Assembly: GCF_001182785.1 (NCBI RefSeq)
Contig: NZ_CP012100.1
Span: 62,001-126,000 of the forward strand
Source: Bacillus thuringiensis
GTDB taxonomy: Bacteria; Bacillota; Bacilli; Bacillales; Bacillaceae_G
Reading direction: 5' to 3'
Length of the DNA: 64,000 nucleotides
In this document: in pieces, positions 27,498 to 35,734 of the stretch
Layout of the letters: every line of letters begins with the position of its first letter
Position numbering within the stretch: position 1 is the first letter of the stretch
The notes under the pieces: generated by a model
What the model was told of the DNA's origin: nothing
Databases searched by the model: none
The model's input: the letters and a program-made list of their open reading frames with translations, nothing else
Program-made: the position numbers and the translations under genes

Positions 27498-28472
27498 TTG
27501 CAAAAACCAAAATTATTAAGAGCGGTTACAAAAGTTGATATTAAAAAAGGAGAGATTATTACAGCTAATAAAGTAACAATGGAGTTAAATGTTGTAGAAA
27601 ATGCGCTGAACAAGCTTGAAGCAGAGGAATTATTACCTCAGGTAGCTGTATATAATTTGTCTGCAGGTACCCCATTAACAAAAGAGGTTATTGAGCCTCC
27701 TAAGGTAGTAATAATTGTACTTTGCCGCTTAAAATCTACTAGATTACCTTTAAAAGCCATATTGCCAATACACGGAGTTTCTTCCATTGAACGATGTCTT
27801 ATAAATACATTAGCTATTCCAGGAAAACATCAGGTCATACTTGCTACTTCAGATATTGCACAAGATGACCCTTTGGAAAAATTTAATTTAGATGGAAAGG
27901 TTAAGGTTTTTAGAGGTGATCCAGAAAATACCGCTGATCGCATGTTCCAAGCTGCAAAACAAGAAAATGCGAACATTGTCATGCGGATTACAGGAGATTG
28001 CCCAGCTGTGTCACCAGAAATTAATACTTTTTTACTAGATGAACATTTGAAAAGTGGTGCAGATTATACACAGGCAGAGTTAAGTACGTTACCTGTCGGA
28101 ACAGCAGGCGATATTTTTACATTAGAGGCAATTGAACGACTACTACAAACCCCAAAACCTTTAACCTATGCAGAATACCTTCCATTTTATTTTATTAATA
28201 ATCCACATTTATTTCGTATCAATATAGTGAAACTTCCTCCACCATTTTGTTACCCTACTTGGAGGTTAACATTAGATGAACAACCGGATTTAGATATGTT
28301 CAATGAACTTTATAAAGGTCTGAATGTAAAATCTAAACCTTTATTTTTTCATCAAATAAAAGATTACATCCTTCGAAATCCTGAACTTATTGAAATGAAT
28401 AATCATGTGAAATTGAAATGGGCAAATCAACAATCATTAGTAGATGAGTTAAATAGAGAAACGAAATTATAA
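27498..28472 (+). CDS. pseF: CMP-pseudaminic acid cytidylyltransferase with N-terminal SAF-like domain
   Basis: Residues 1-66 form an SAF-like domain (RAVTKVDIKKGEIITANKV ... LSAGTPLTKEVI), as found at the C-terminus of NeuB-type synthases. Residues 70-324 are a cytidylyltransferase (IVLCRLKSTRLPLKAILPI, VFRGDPENTADRMFQAA, RITGDCPAVSP) like SpsF and PseF, which activate the nonulosonic acid with CTP. The total of 324 aa is longer than the ~240 aa of SpsF alone because of the SAF part. TTG start with AAAGGAGTG upstream. Both SAF-bearing proteins of the pathway are in this operon (the other is pseI). Confidence 0.85.
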   Translation: MQKPKLLRAVTKVDIKKGEIITANKVTMELNVVENALNKLEAEELLPQVAVYNLSAGTPLTKEVIEPPKVVIIVLCRLKSTRLPLKAILPIHGVSSIERCLINTLAIPGKHQVILATSDIAQDDPLEKFNLDGKVKVFRGDPENTADRMFQAAKQENANIVMRITGDCPAVSPEINTFLLDEHLKSGADYTQAELSTLPVGTAGDIFTLEAIERLLQTPKPLTYAEYLPFYFINNPHLFRINIVKLPPPFCYPTWRLTLDEQPDLDMFNELYKGLNVKSKPLFFHQIKDYILRNPELIEMNNHVKLKWANQQSLVDELNRETKL

Positions 28473-28511
28473 GTTAATAAGTTATAGTGCTTTTAGTGAG
28501 GAGGGAGTATC

Positions 28512-29612
28512 TTGCTTGAGAAAAAAATTGCCTTTCGCGCCGACGCATCTATTGAATTAGGTACCGGTCATATCATGCGTTGTTTAACACTGGCTCAAGA
28601 GTTGCGAAATAAAGGTGCTCAGGTATATTTCATTTGTCGTAAGCTGCAAGGTGATTTGCATCAATATATTTTAAATAAAGGATTTCATGTGTTTGTATTA
28701 GATGGAGATGGTGAAAATACGAATTTCTTAAGTGCAAAAAACGAGAGGTATTTAAATTGGCTAAAATATCATTGGTTTGTTGATGCGCAGCAGACCAATG
28801 ATATTTTGTCGCAACTTCCCAAGTGTGATTGGTTAATTGTTGATCATTATGGATTAGATAATAAGTGGGAGTCTGCTTTAAGAAAAAGTGTAAGAAAAAT
28901 TATGGTAATCGATGATCTTGCAAATCGAATGCATGACTGTGATTTGTTACTAGACCAAAATTTATATGATAACCTTAATGGTCGCTATAAAGATTTAATA
29001 CCAGAGCACTCATTAGTAAAATTGGGGCCTAAATACGCTATATTACGACCAGAGTTTCATGCAGCTAAGAAGATTTCACGAAAAAGAACAGGAAAAATTG
29101 AGAGGATTTTTATTTTTTTTGGTGGCCATGATGTAACAAATGAGACATTAAAAACGTTAAGAGCTTTACAAAATATAAATAAAGATAACTTAAAAATAGA
29201 CGTTGTGGTAGGTAGCCAAAATCCTCATAAAGAGGATATTCAAACTTATTGTAAGAGTGTTACTAACGCTTCATATTATTGTCAAATAGAGAATATGGAA
29301 GAGCTTCTCGTACGAGCGGATTTAGGGATAGGAGCTGGGGGCACAACCACATGGGAACGATGTTTTCTTGGATTACCTTCTATAACAATTACAACTGCCC
29401 AAAATCAAATTGAAGTAACAAAGGCTGTAGCTAAGGTTGGAGCTACATGGAATATTGGTACAGCTGAAAATGTTTCGGATAAAGTAATTGCGAAATGTCT
29501 AAACAAACTTTTATCAGATTCTAAAATAGTGAAAGAAATGTCTAATAAAGCTCTTTCTATACAGTGTGCCAGTAATACAAATGAAATAGTAAAAATTATT
29601 TTAGGAGGATAG
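28512..29612 (+). CDS. pseG: UDP-2,4-diacetamido-trideoxy-altropyranose hydrolase
   Basis: PseG removes UDP from the diacetylated sugar before condensation. This 366-aa GT-B-like protein has the family start AFRADASIELGTGHIMRCL with the catalytic histidine in GTGHIMR, then CDWLIVDHYGLD, MVIDDLANRMHDCDLLLDQN and GIGAGGTTTWERCFLGLPSI. It starts at TTG after GAGGAGGG, and it ends 1 bp before pseH. B. subtilis SpsG and B. thuringiensis Phy are equivalents. Confidence 0.93.
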   Translation: MLEKKIAFRADASIELGTGHIMRCLTLAQELRNKGAQVYFICRKLQGDLHQYILNKGFHVFVLDGDGENTNFLSAKNERYLNWLKYHWFVDAQQTNDILSQLPKCDWLIVDHYGLDNKWESALRKSVRKIMVIDDLANRMHDCDLLLDQNLYDNLNGRYKDLIPEHSLVKLGPKYAILRPEFHAAKKISRKRTGKIERIFIFFGGHDVTNETLKTLRALQNINKDNLKIDVVVGSQNPHKEDIQTYCKSVTNASYYCQIENMEELLVRADLGIGAGGTTTWERCFLGLPSITITTAQNQIEVTKAVAKVGATWNIGTAENVSDKVIAKCLNKLLSDSKIVKEMSNKALSIQCASNTNEIVKIILGG

Positions 29613-29613
29613 T

Positions 29614-30174
29614 ATGTTAGATATTGGGGATTTTCAATTGAAAAGTTTAGAAAAGAAAGATTTAGAACTTATTTTAAAGTGGCGGAATACAAAAGAAATT
29701 CGGTCGGTTATGTATAAAAATCATCAAATAACAATAGACGAACATTTAAAGTGGTATGAAAAGCTAGTAATAGATGATACAAAGGTTGCAAGATTATTAA
29801 TATATAAAGAAAAACCAATTGGATTTGTTAATTTTACAAAAATAGATAAAATGGATCGAACTTGTTATTGGGGATTTTATATAGGTGAAAAGCAAAGTGT
29901 AAGACGTGCCGGAACTGTATTAGGTTTATTAGCATTAGATTTTATTTTTGAAATCAAAGACATACACAAAGTATGTGCAGAAATAATAGAATCAAACCGT
30001 ATTAGTTTAAATTTCCATCAGAAAATTGGTTTCCAAGAAGAGGGAAGATATGAAGATTATATTTACAGGGACAATGATTATGTTGATGTCATTACAATGA
30101 CCTTGTCCCGTGAACAATGGGAGGAAAGAAGAGAATCTATAAAAAAAGAGCTTGAAGGTGACAAAAATGAGTAA
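29614..30174 (+). CDS. pseH: UDP-4-amino-sugar N-acetyltransferase (GNAT)
   Basis: This 186-aa GNAT enzyme acetylates the C4 amine made by PseC (PseH; Pdi in B. thuringiensis; SpsD in B. subtilis). It begins FQLKSLEKKDLELILKWRNT, with IRSVMYKNHQI and the acetyl-CoA region WGFYIGEKQSVRRAGTVLGL, and ends with NFHQKIGFQEEGRYEDYIYR. It lies 1 bp after pseG and overlaps the pseI start by 8 bp. Confidence 0.9.
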   Translation: MLDIGDFQLKSLEKKDLELILKWRNTKEIRSVMYKNHQITIDEHLKWYEKLVIDDTKVARLLIYKEKPIGFVNFTKIDKMDRTCYWGFYIGEKQSVRRAGTVLGLLALDFIFEIKDIHKVCAEIIESNRISLNFHQKIGFQEEGRYEDYIYRDNDYVDVITMTLSREQWEERRESIKKELEGDKNE

Positions 30175-31216
30175 TGTATATATCGGAGGTAGAGAGATTG
30201 GCAATAGTTTGCCACCATTTATTATTGCAGAAATGTCAGGAAATCATAATCAATCATTAGATAGAGCGTTGCAAATTGTAGAGGCAGCTGCGGAGGCCGG
30301 GGCACAAGGATTTAAAATTCAAACATATACACCAGATACAATGACTTTAAATATAGAAAATGGTGATTTTTTAATTCATGATACGAAAAGTTTATGGAAA
30401 GGCAAATCACTTTATCATTTATACAAAGAAGCATATACACCATGGGAGTGGCATAAACCAATTTTTGATCGCTGTATAGAGTTAGGAATGATACCATTTA
30501 GTACGCCTTTTGATGAAACAGCTGTAGACTTTCTAGAGACATTAAATGTTTCATGTTATAAAATTGCATCTTTTGAAAATACTGATATTCCCCTCATACG
30601 TAAAGTAGCCGCAACAGGAAAACCAATAATCATTTCGACAGGTATGGCTTCAATCGCTGAACTAGATGAAACAGTAAGGGCTGCGAGAGAAGAAGGGTGT
30701 AAAGAACTAATTCTTTTAAAATGTACAAGTACGTATCCTGCATCTCCAAAATCTACAAATATAGTTACTATACCTCATATGAAAGAGTTATTTAACTGTC
30801 AGGTGGGCTTATCAGATCATACACTGGGAGTAGGTGTATCTGTAGCAAGTGTTGCCTTGGGAGCTACAGTAATTGAGAAACATTTAACGCTCTCAAGGTC
30901 GGATGGAGGAGTTGATGCTAAATTTTCAATGGAACCAGCTGAATTTAAATTATTAGTAAGCGAAACTGAAAAAGCATGGGAATCTTTGGGGAATGTATAT
31001 TATGGACCTACTGATATAGAAAAAGATTCTTTAAAATTTAGAAGATCATTATATGTAGTAGAAAACATAAAAGCAGGAGAAGTCTTTACAAATGAAAATG
31101 TTAAAGCTATTAGACCAGGGAATGGCTTATTACCAAAGCACTTATCCAAAATTATCGGGAAAAAAGCGAGTAAGGATATAGAAAAAGGGACGCCTGTTTC
31201 ATGGGATTTAATTTAA
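30167..31216 (+). CDS. pseI: Pseudaminic acid synthase
   Basis: PseI condenses the free diacetamido sugar with phosphoenolpyruvate (NeuB family; SpsE in B. subtilis, Ppa in B. thuringiensis). The ATG at 30167 is chosen because AAGGTG precedes it and the product then starts MSNVYIGGREIGN, giving 349 aa. The TIM-barrel part has FIIAEMSGNHNQSLDRALQI, FKIQTYTPDTM, IISTGMASIAELDE and VGLSDHTLGVGVSVASVALG. The C-terminal SAF domain follows (SLYVVENIKAGEVFTNENVK). It is the last gene of the operon, which ends at the terminator at 31284. Confidence 0.93.
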   Translation: MSNVYIGGREIGNSLPPFIIAEMSGNHNQSLDRALQIVEAAAEAGAQGFKIQTYTPDTMTLNIENGDFLIHDTKSLWKGKSLYHLYKEAYTPWEWHKPIFDRCIELGMIPFSTPFDETAVDFLETLNVSCYKIASFENTDIPLIRKVAATGKPIIISTGMASIAELDETVRAAREEGCKELILLKCTSTYPASPKSTNIVTIPHMKELFNCQVGLSDHTLGVGVSVASVALGATVIEKHLTLSRSDGGVDAKFSMEPAEFKLLVSETEKAWESLGNVYYGPTDIEKDSLKFRRSLYVVENIKAGEVFTNENVKAIRPGNGLLPKHLSKIIGKKASKDIEKGTPVSWDLI

Positions 31217-31265
31217 TGCCGAGGAAATTAGAGCGTTTATAGAAAGACTTATAATGAAAATGCTA

Positions 31266-31402
31266 TTTTTAGTAGGAGGTAAATTTAAAAGGCCCTGTTT
31301 TTAGACAGGGCCTTTTAAAAGGGCAAGACATTCAACAACTGAAGGTACCTTTATATTACCATTATTGGGATTTTGATACCATGTACTTGGTGTTGAGAAA
31401 TA
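31266..31402 (+). repeat. Dispersed repeat A, copy 1 (137 bp, bcr-like)
   Basis: This 137-bp unit aligns without gaps to 53903-54039. The shared core is AACAACTGAAGGTACCTTTATATTACC (three words: AACAACTGAAGG, TACCTTTATA, TTACC), with a TGTTGAGAAATAA edge. It resembles the bcr dispersed repeats of the B. cereus group; I cannot name the subtype. It begins 50 bp after pseI and contains the operon terminator. Confidence 0.75.
31284..31319. terminator. Terminator of the sps/pse operon, inside repeat A
   Basis: AAAAGGCCCTGT pairs perfectly with ACAGGGCCTTTT around a 6-nt loop, with T and A runs on both flanks. In the second repeat copy the stem is AGTCCTGT/ACAGGACT, so two base pairs changed together. 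Confidence 0.85.
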
Positions 31403-31490
31403 AAAAGGTAATCGTCGCTGAATTACCTTTTGATAAAATAGAGTACTTTCAAACATAATATATTCGAAGTCTTATGATATGTGTAAATAA

Positions 31491-31610
31491 AATAGCAGCT
31501 AGTGTAAGCTAGCTGCTTAATACAGAAAAGAGAAGAACTACAGGGACGGTTAAATGAGTTCTGGCTTTCGCCTATCTTTAGTATTGACGGAATATTTAGT
31601 TTTATGCTGA
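31491..31610 (+). repeat. Dispersed repeat B, copy 1
   Basis: The unit begins with a hairpin (AGCAGCTAGTGTAAGCTAGCTGCT) and ends with TTAAATGAGTTCTGGCTTTC and GCCTATCTTTAGTATTGACGG. The latter part matches copy 3 at 63334-63470 closely. It has no coding capacity. Confidence 0.7.
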
Positions 31611-31735
31611 CAAACTTAAAAAGAGGATCTATAAAAAGATCTCTTTAAGGAAGAAATGAGATATTGAAAAGTGAATTAGGTTTTTTAAATTCAAGATAAT
31701 ATATGACTATTTCATCATAATGTGACGATGATACA

Positions 31736-31860
31736 TAAAAGAGCAGCCAACAAAAGCTAACTGCTCGGCTCTCGACCAAGAGAGTTAGAGTGGGAAGAAT
31801 TTAAGGCGGATTTATTAAAAGCCTTGTCTACAGTATTAACGACATATTAAGTTTTATTCA
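31736..31860 (+). repeat. Dispersed repeat B, copy 2 (degenerate)
   Basis: It begins with GAGCAGCCAACAAAAGCTAACTGCTC and ends ACATATTAAGTTTTATTCA, matching the two ends of copy 3. The middle is diverged. It lies 125 bp after copy 1 in the same orientation. Confidence 0.55.
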
Positions 31861-31899
31861 AGTGTCTAGAGGGAAATATATAGGGCATTCAATTTTGAA

Positions 31900-32328
31900 T
31901 TACTTGATGAAAATACAGTGGATTAGGGGATAAGTGGAGTATTTATTGAAATGACTTAACGTAACAAAGTATCCTCCTGTAGCTTCTCCATCGATGATGG
32001 CACTATGTAGCTTTTGAATGTATGGTCGTCCAATAGATTCTTTTGTATATCTTTTTACTTCAACAAATTTCACTTCATCATCTTTCCAAAGAATAATGTC
32101 TTTTCCTCCATCATTAGAACCTGGTGTAACTTGCGCTCGATATCCTCGAGAATTAAACAAGTCAGCGATTAAATATTCAAAGTTTCGCGGGTCAGTTCTT
32201 TCTGGATATTCACGATTCTATGGTTCTCTTAAGTATTTCATGCGAATCTCTTCTTCAGGGACCTCGGGTGCTTTAAGTATTATTCCTAATCCAAAAAGGA
32301 TGACTAATGAAATGATAGCCCAAATCAT
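31900..32328 (-). pseudogene. Membrane-anchored Mrr-type endonuclease, disrupted
   Basis: A good ribosome site (GAGGTGAATTGT) precedes ATG at 32328. The frame reads MIWAIISLVILFGLGIIL, a membrane anchor, then LKAPEVPEEEIRMKYLREP and an in-frame TAG at 32219-32221. It then continues NREYPERTDPRNFEYLIADL, GYRAQVTPGSNDGGKDIIL and KFVEVKRYTKESIGRPYIQK. The last two contain the D and ExK residues of the Mrr/PD-(D/E)xK nuclease fold. The frame is lost soon after GGYFVTLSHFNKYS, so the C-terminus is missing. Such proteins cut foreign or modified DNA; this copy should be inactive. Confidence 0.8.
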
Positions 32329-32872
32329 ACAATTCACCTCAGTATGAGTATAACCAGCGGAACACTATTCTATCTCTTCATACCAAATATCCTCAAAATA
32401 TATAAGCAGAAATATTACGGTGATATGCCAGTGATTCATTTTTTACGGCTACTAAATACAAAAAAGAAACTTAAAGGGTTAGTACCTAATTACAATACGT
32501 TTGTGAAGATGGATATAATAGAATAAATATAAAAAGTGTTAAAAAGTTTGTAAACGAATCGGCTAATATCTATACAAAAGAAAATATCGCTGATATTTCA
32601 CCTTCAATAATAGCTAAAATTAACTAGCATACACTGATACGAAATGTTGATAAAAAAATCCTTAATACTAAAAATGTAGTAGCAAACTTGTTATAATTGG
32701 TCCAAACGATGTTTATTCTCCATCTCATTGAAAGTGCAATTGAATCTTCAGGGGAATTGTGGTAGATTTCTATAGGGAAAAGACAAATTAAAATGCTTCT
32801 TCATAAAATTGAAAAAACATTTTAATTTATTAAGAATGAGTATTGAAGCAAAGATATTATTAATTTAATAAA
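32329..32872. other. Intergenic stretch with a possible coding relic
   Basis: At about 32500-32627 (plus) a start-less frame reads NINIKSVKKFVNESANIYTK and stops, perhaps a 3' fragment. A 60-codon frame at 32344-32526 has no ribosome site. I see no terminator after cgeB. Confidence 0.35.
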
Positions 32873-33850
32873 TTAATGAATGTGTGATTGTATAGTAGTC
32901 GTTATAAAATGGATCCTCTCATAAAAAGTATGCTGGCTAATAACTCTTGCATGAATTTTTTCGACCATTAATCTTTTCGAAATTGCATCATTTAAATAAA
33001 AAGATAATTTGTTTAAGCAGTCTTCAAAACTGTTATAGGATACAATTTCATCTTTATTGAAGAAGGATGAAAGGTCAGGTTTTTCTTCAATAATTTGAAA
33101 GCCTTGGCAAGCGGCAATATCAAAAGCGCGATTATTAATGGTATTATTTTTCACTTTATTTTTATTTTTATTCTGTGGAAATAGATGACTACGATGAGGA
33201 TTTAAAATAAGACTAGCATTATTATAATAGAGTGCAACTTCTTGAGGTGGAATCCATCCTTCTATAATCTTAATTCTTCGGTGATTCTTCCATTTTTTTA
33301 ATAACTTATTTCTCCAGTGTTGACCAATAATAGTATAGTGATAAGGCGTTTTTTCCAAGAGAAACTGTATCAATTTTACTCGGTTAGGATAAGGATATCC
33401 AATCAACAATACTTCACTTTTATATTTTGAATTTTTTTGATTTGGTTTAAATAGTTCTATATTAGTTGCTAATGGTAAGTGATATACATTGGTATATCCT
33501 AAAGCTGTGTAATATTTAAGTGCTTCGCTATCAATAGTAAATATAAAATCGAAGTTTTTTAATAGAAGAAGAGAAGTATCTATATAAAATGGATCCTCAG
33601 TTAGCCACACAGCTAATTTAATGTTCCTTTTTTTAAAATATTGAGTTGCTTTTTGTGGTAGATAATTACCTAATAAGGTGAAAACAATATCGGGATGAAA
33701 CGTTGTTGTAATGAAATCCAATTGCTGTATTAATTCACTTGGCTGTACTGCTAACCATTCGAATTTTTGATCAATAAGAGTTCTTTGTATGCTTTGATCT
33801 AGATATTGATAGATTTTTGAGTAACCAGAAGTAATGTATAAGAGTTTCAT
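32873..33850 (-). CDS. cgeB: CgeB-family spore maturation glycosyltransferase, 325 aa
   Basis: The protein has the CgeB length and layout. The N-terminal half (MKLLYITSGYSKIYQYL, FHPDIVFTLLGNYLP, KLAVWLTEDPFYID, FIFTIDSEALKYYTALGY, VYHLPLATNIELFKP) is followed by a GT-B C-terminal half: VLLIGYPYPNRVKLI, IIEGWIPPQEVALYYNNASL and the NNRAFDIAACQGFQIIEE segment. In B. subtilis CgeB is a sigma-K-controlled protein needed for the outermost spore layer and presumably glycosylates crust protein. It lies 32 bp downstream of a small CgeA-like gene and probably shares its promoter. Confidence 0.88.
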   Translation of the reverse strand: MKLLYITSGYSKIYQYLDQSIQRTLIDQKFEWLAVQPSELIQQLDFITTTFHPDIVFTLLGNYLPQKATQYFKKRNIKLAVWLTEDPFYIDTSLLLLKNFDFIFTIDSEALKYYTALGYTNVYHLPLATNIELFKPNQKNSKYKSEVLLIGYPYPNRVKLIQFLLEKTPYHYTIIGQHWRNKLLKKWKNHRRIKIIEGWIPPQEVALYYNNASLILNPHRSHLFPQNKNKNKVKNNTINNRAFDIAACQGFQIIEEKPDLSSFFNKDEIVSYNSFEDCLNKLSFYLNDAISKRLMVEKIHARVISQHTFYERIHFITTTIQSHIH

Positions 33851-33882
33851 ATTTCAACACCTGCTTTTAGGTTTAAAATATA

Positions 33883-34128
33883 TTATGAGATAAACGTAAT
33901 ACTTTCTATTTCTTTACAACTAATCTTAGTAATACTTGTAGTAGGAGGAGTAACTGAATTTTCCTCTTCTAATGTGACTATACAAGTATTAGGGTTAAAA
34001 TTTGTAAACACAGCAGGACCAATAATATTCCCAGATTTACCAGTCACAGTAACGACTTCGCCTGGTTGTAAATTTTTAAAAATACTACATACTCCACCTG
34101 AACAACCAAATAAATTGCATAAGAACAA
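33883..34128 (-). CDS. Small CgeA-like spore surface protein, 81 aa
   Basis: The frame is open from 34149, but AAAGGAGGG lies inside it, 6 nt before a TTG at 34128, so I take that start. The product is small with a cysteine-rich head (LCNLFGCSGGVCSIF). A strand-rich body follows, GEVVTVTGKSGNIIGPAVF ... CIVTLEEENSV ... SCKEIESITF. The pattern VTVTxxSGxxxGP...ISCxxIESxT is shared with the gene at 34338-34571. It recalls CgeA/CotY-type small crust proteins with an Sm-like fold; that is inference. A sigma-K-type promoter lies just upstream and cgeB follows. Confidence 0.65.
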   Translation of the reverse strand: MFLCNLFGCSGGVCSIFKNLQPGEVVTVTGKSGNIIGPAVFTNFNPNTCIVTLEEENSVTPPTTSITKISCKEIESITFIS

Positions 34129-34156
34129 ATTTATCCCTCCTTTAAACAATATACTA

Positions 34157-34184
34157 TATCATATGAAATTTTGTAGAACGATGT
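34157..34184 (-). promoter_or_regulatory. Sigma-K-type promoter of the CgeA-like/cgeB unit
   Basis: On the minus strand AC (34184-34183), 17 nt, then CATATGATA (34165-34157), an exact CATAnnnTA. It lies about 30 bp before the TTG start of the small gene. Confidence 0.55.
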
Positions 34185-34337
34185 GTAGACAAGTAACCTT
34201 TAGAAGAGAAAAAGTTTAAATTAAAGCATCATATTGAAATAATAGATGCAATAGAATGTTACATATCAGGGTGTACTGATTAGTACAGTCATTAGATTTT
34301 CTTAAATAGGGATTAAGCTAGAAAAATATGAAGCTTC

Positions 34338-34571
34338 TTAAGGAGTGGTTAAAGTAACACTTTCTATATCTTCACAACTAATAAATATAGTATTGGTTGA
34401 AGAGGGGGTTATCACATCTTCTTCTACCAACACTACTGCACATATATTCGGAAAGAATAGTGAAAAAGTAGCAGGCCCGATAATTTGACCTGATCTAGTG
34501 GTAACTGTAACTACTGTTCCTGTTGGCCACGAAGAGAATAAAAAACAAGCTAAACCTGTACAATCTGCCAT
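34338..34571 (-). CDS. Second small CgeA-like spore surface protein, 77 aa
   Basis: The ATG follows AGGAGGATTTAAT. The product MADCTGLACFLFSSWPTGT shares its body with the 81-aa neighbour: VVTVTTRSGQIIGPATF, CAVVLVEEDVITP, FISCEDIESVTL. Both have cysteines near the start and one in the ISC motif. The pair are paralogues at about 40 per cent identity by eye. It has its own sigma-K-type promoter at 34625-34652. It is probably a spore-surface structural protein or a glycan acceptor; no enzyme motif is seen. Confidence 0.65.
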   Translation of the reverse strand: MADCTGLACFLFSSWPTGTVVTVTTRSGQIIGPATFSLFFPNICAVVLVEEDVITPSSTNTIFISCEDIESVTLTTP

Positions 34572-34624
34572 ATTAAATCCTCCTAGTTTTAAGTTTTAAT
34601 TAAAATAATAAAGTCCAAACATTT

Positions 34625-34652
34625 TATAGTGTATGTGTAAGTAACATGAAGT
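34625..34652 (-). promoter_or_regulatory. Sigma-K-type promoter of the second CgeA-like gene
   Basis: On the minus strand AC (34652-34651), 15 nt, then CATACACTA (34635-34625 including flanking TA). The -10 is an exact CATAnnnTA. The leader would be about 45 nt. Confidence 0.55.
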
Positions 34653-35734
34653 GCTTGGACTAATAGAAATCACGTTCTGATATTATCTCTTTATGTTCAG
34701 TGAGATAACTACTAAATCCTATAATACAAAGGTTTAATAAATACAACATGGTCGGAAGGGTTAATGAAAAAGATATTCTATGACTTAGTAATTAGCTATT
34801 CCAAGGTCCAAATACTATGAATCGGAATTATAAAATGAGAAATTGGGATATATGGGGCTATGATGAATGATATTTGAATAGGATAAAATACAAAGCTAAA
34901 GTTTTCGATAGTGTTGATGGAAATCCCGAGCAATTAAAAAATTTTATTTATATGTAATTGTTTTAAAAGTATTTTCTAAGAGTAACAAGTGAAAGTTTTA
35001 AAAATGTAGTAAAAAATTGAACACAAGATTCATTCAAAAAAAAGAACACAGATCAGTGCTCTTAGAAAGTAAACTATATGGTTTTTGGATTAGTATATAG
35101 TATCATATGCTCGTTTTTTTTAAGGGTGTAAACAAAATTAAATAAAAATACTACATATGAGATCTTTAAAAGAGTAATAGCTCAACAGGATTGATTTGCA
35201 AATGGGTTGTTGGCTACATACAAACTAAATAACAATAAACTTATTAATAAATTTATATAAACAAAAATGGTTGAAAAGAAACTTTTTACATTACTAAATT
35301 CAATATTCAGGTTCTTATATGTATAAACGGATACTGTGAGATAGTAATGGGGCAAGGATAGATTGTAAGGAGAAAATTATATAAGTGATTAATTAATATA
35401 AAAACATCCTATTATTGTATATGTGGAAATTTGATGTTTCTATGCAGTTCGCTTCATGTAACTCATAATCCAATGTCTATTGGCATGTGATGTAATTAAA
35501 TGTAGTTAGAATACAGGATAATATTGAAAAATATAAAGTATGTAGTGTTTGAAACAAATTAAAGAAGTAACATGGGGGATTCATGCATATAGTAATTTTG
35601 TTGATTTAATTTAACTGAATGTTCATTAAAATCAGATAAAATAATAGTGTTTTTAACTTATAATATTGTTTATAAGATGAAATAAGGCTAAGGTTGAGTT
35701 AATTAAAAAATAAATTTTAGATAGGAAGAGGATA
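34653..35734. other. 1.1-kb intergenic stretch upstream of sqr
   Basis: I see no gene. A terminator-like hairpin for the minus strand lies at about 35040-35066 (GAGCACTGATC region with a T run), with no gene attached. An inverted repeat CTTATA-N8-TATAAG at 35657-35676 lies 60 bp before sqr and could be a regulator site. Confidence 0.45.

Larger units (their letters stand above)
31403..31899. other. Intergenic stretch made mostly of dispersed repeats
   Basis: Besides repeat A to the left, it holds repeat B copies at 31491-31610 and 31736-31860. I see no gene. A small hairpin at 31620-31650 (AAGAGGATCT and AGATCTCTTT) lies between them. Confidence 0.6.

Noticed and set aside
32344..32526. 60-codon plus frame after the Mrr-type relic
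   Set aside because: There is no ribosome site and it overlaps the upstream region of the disrupted gene.
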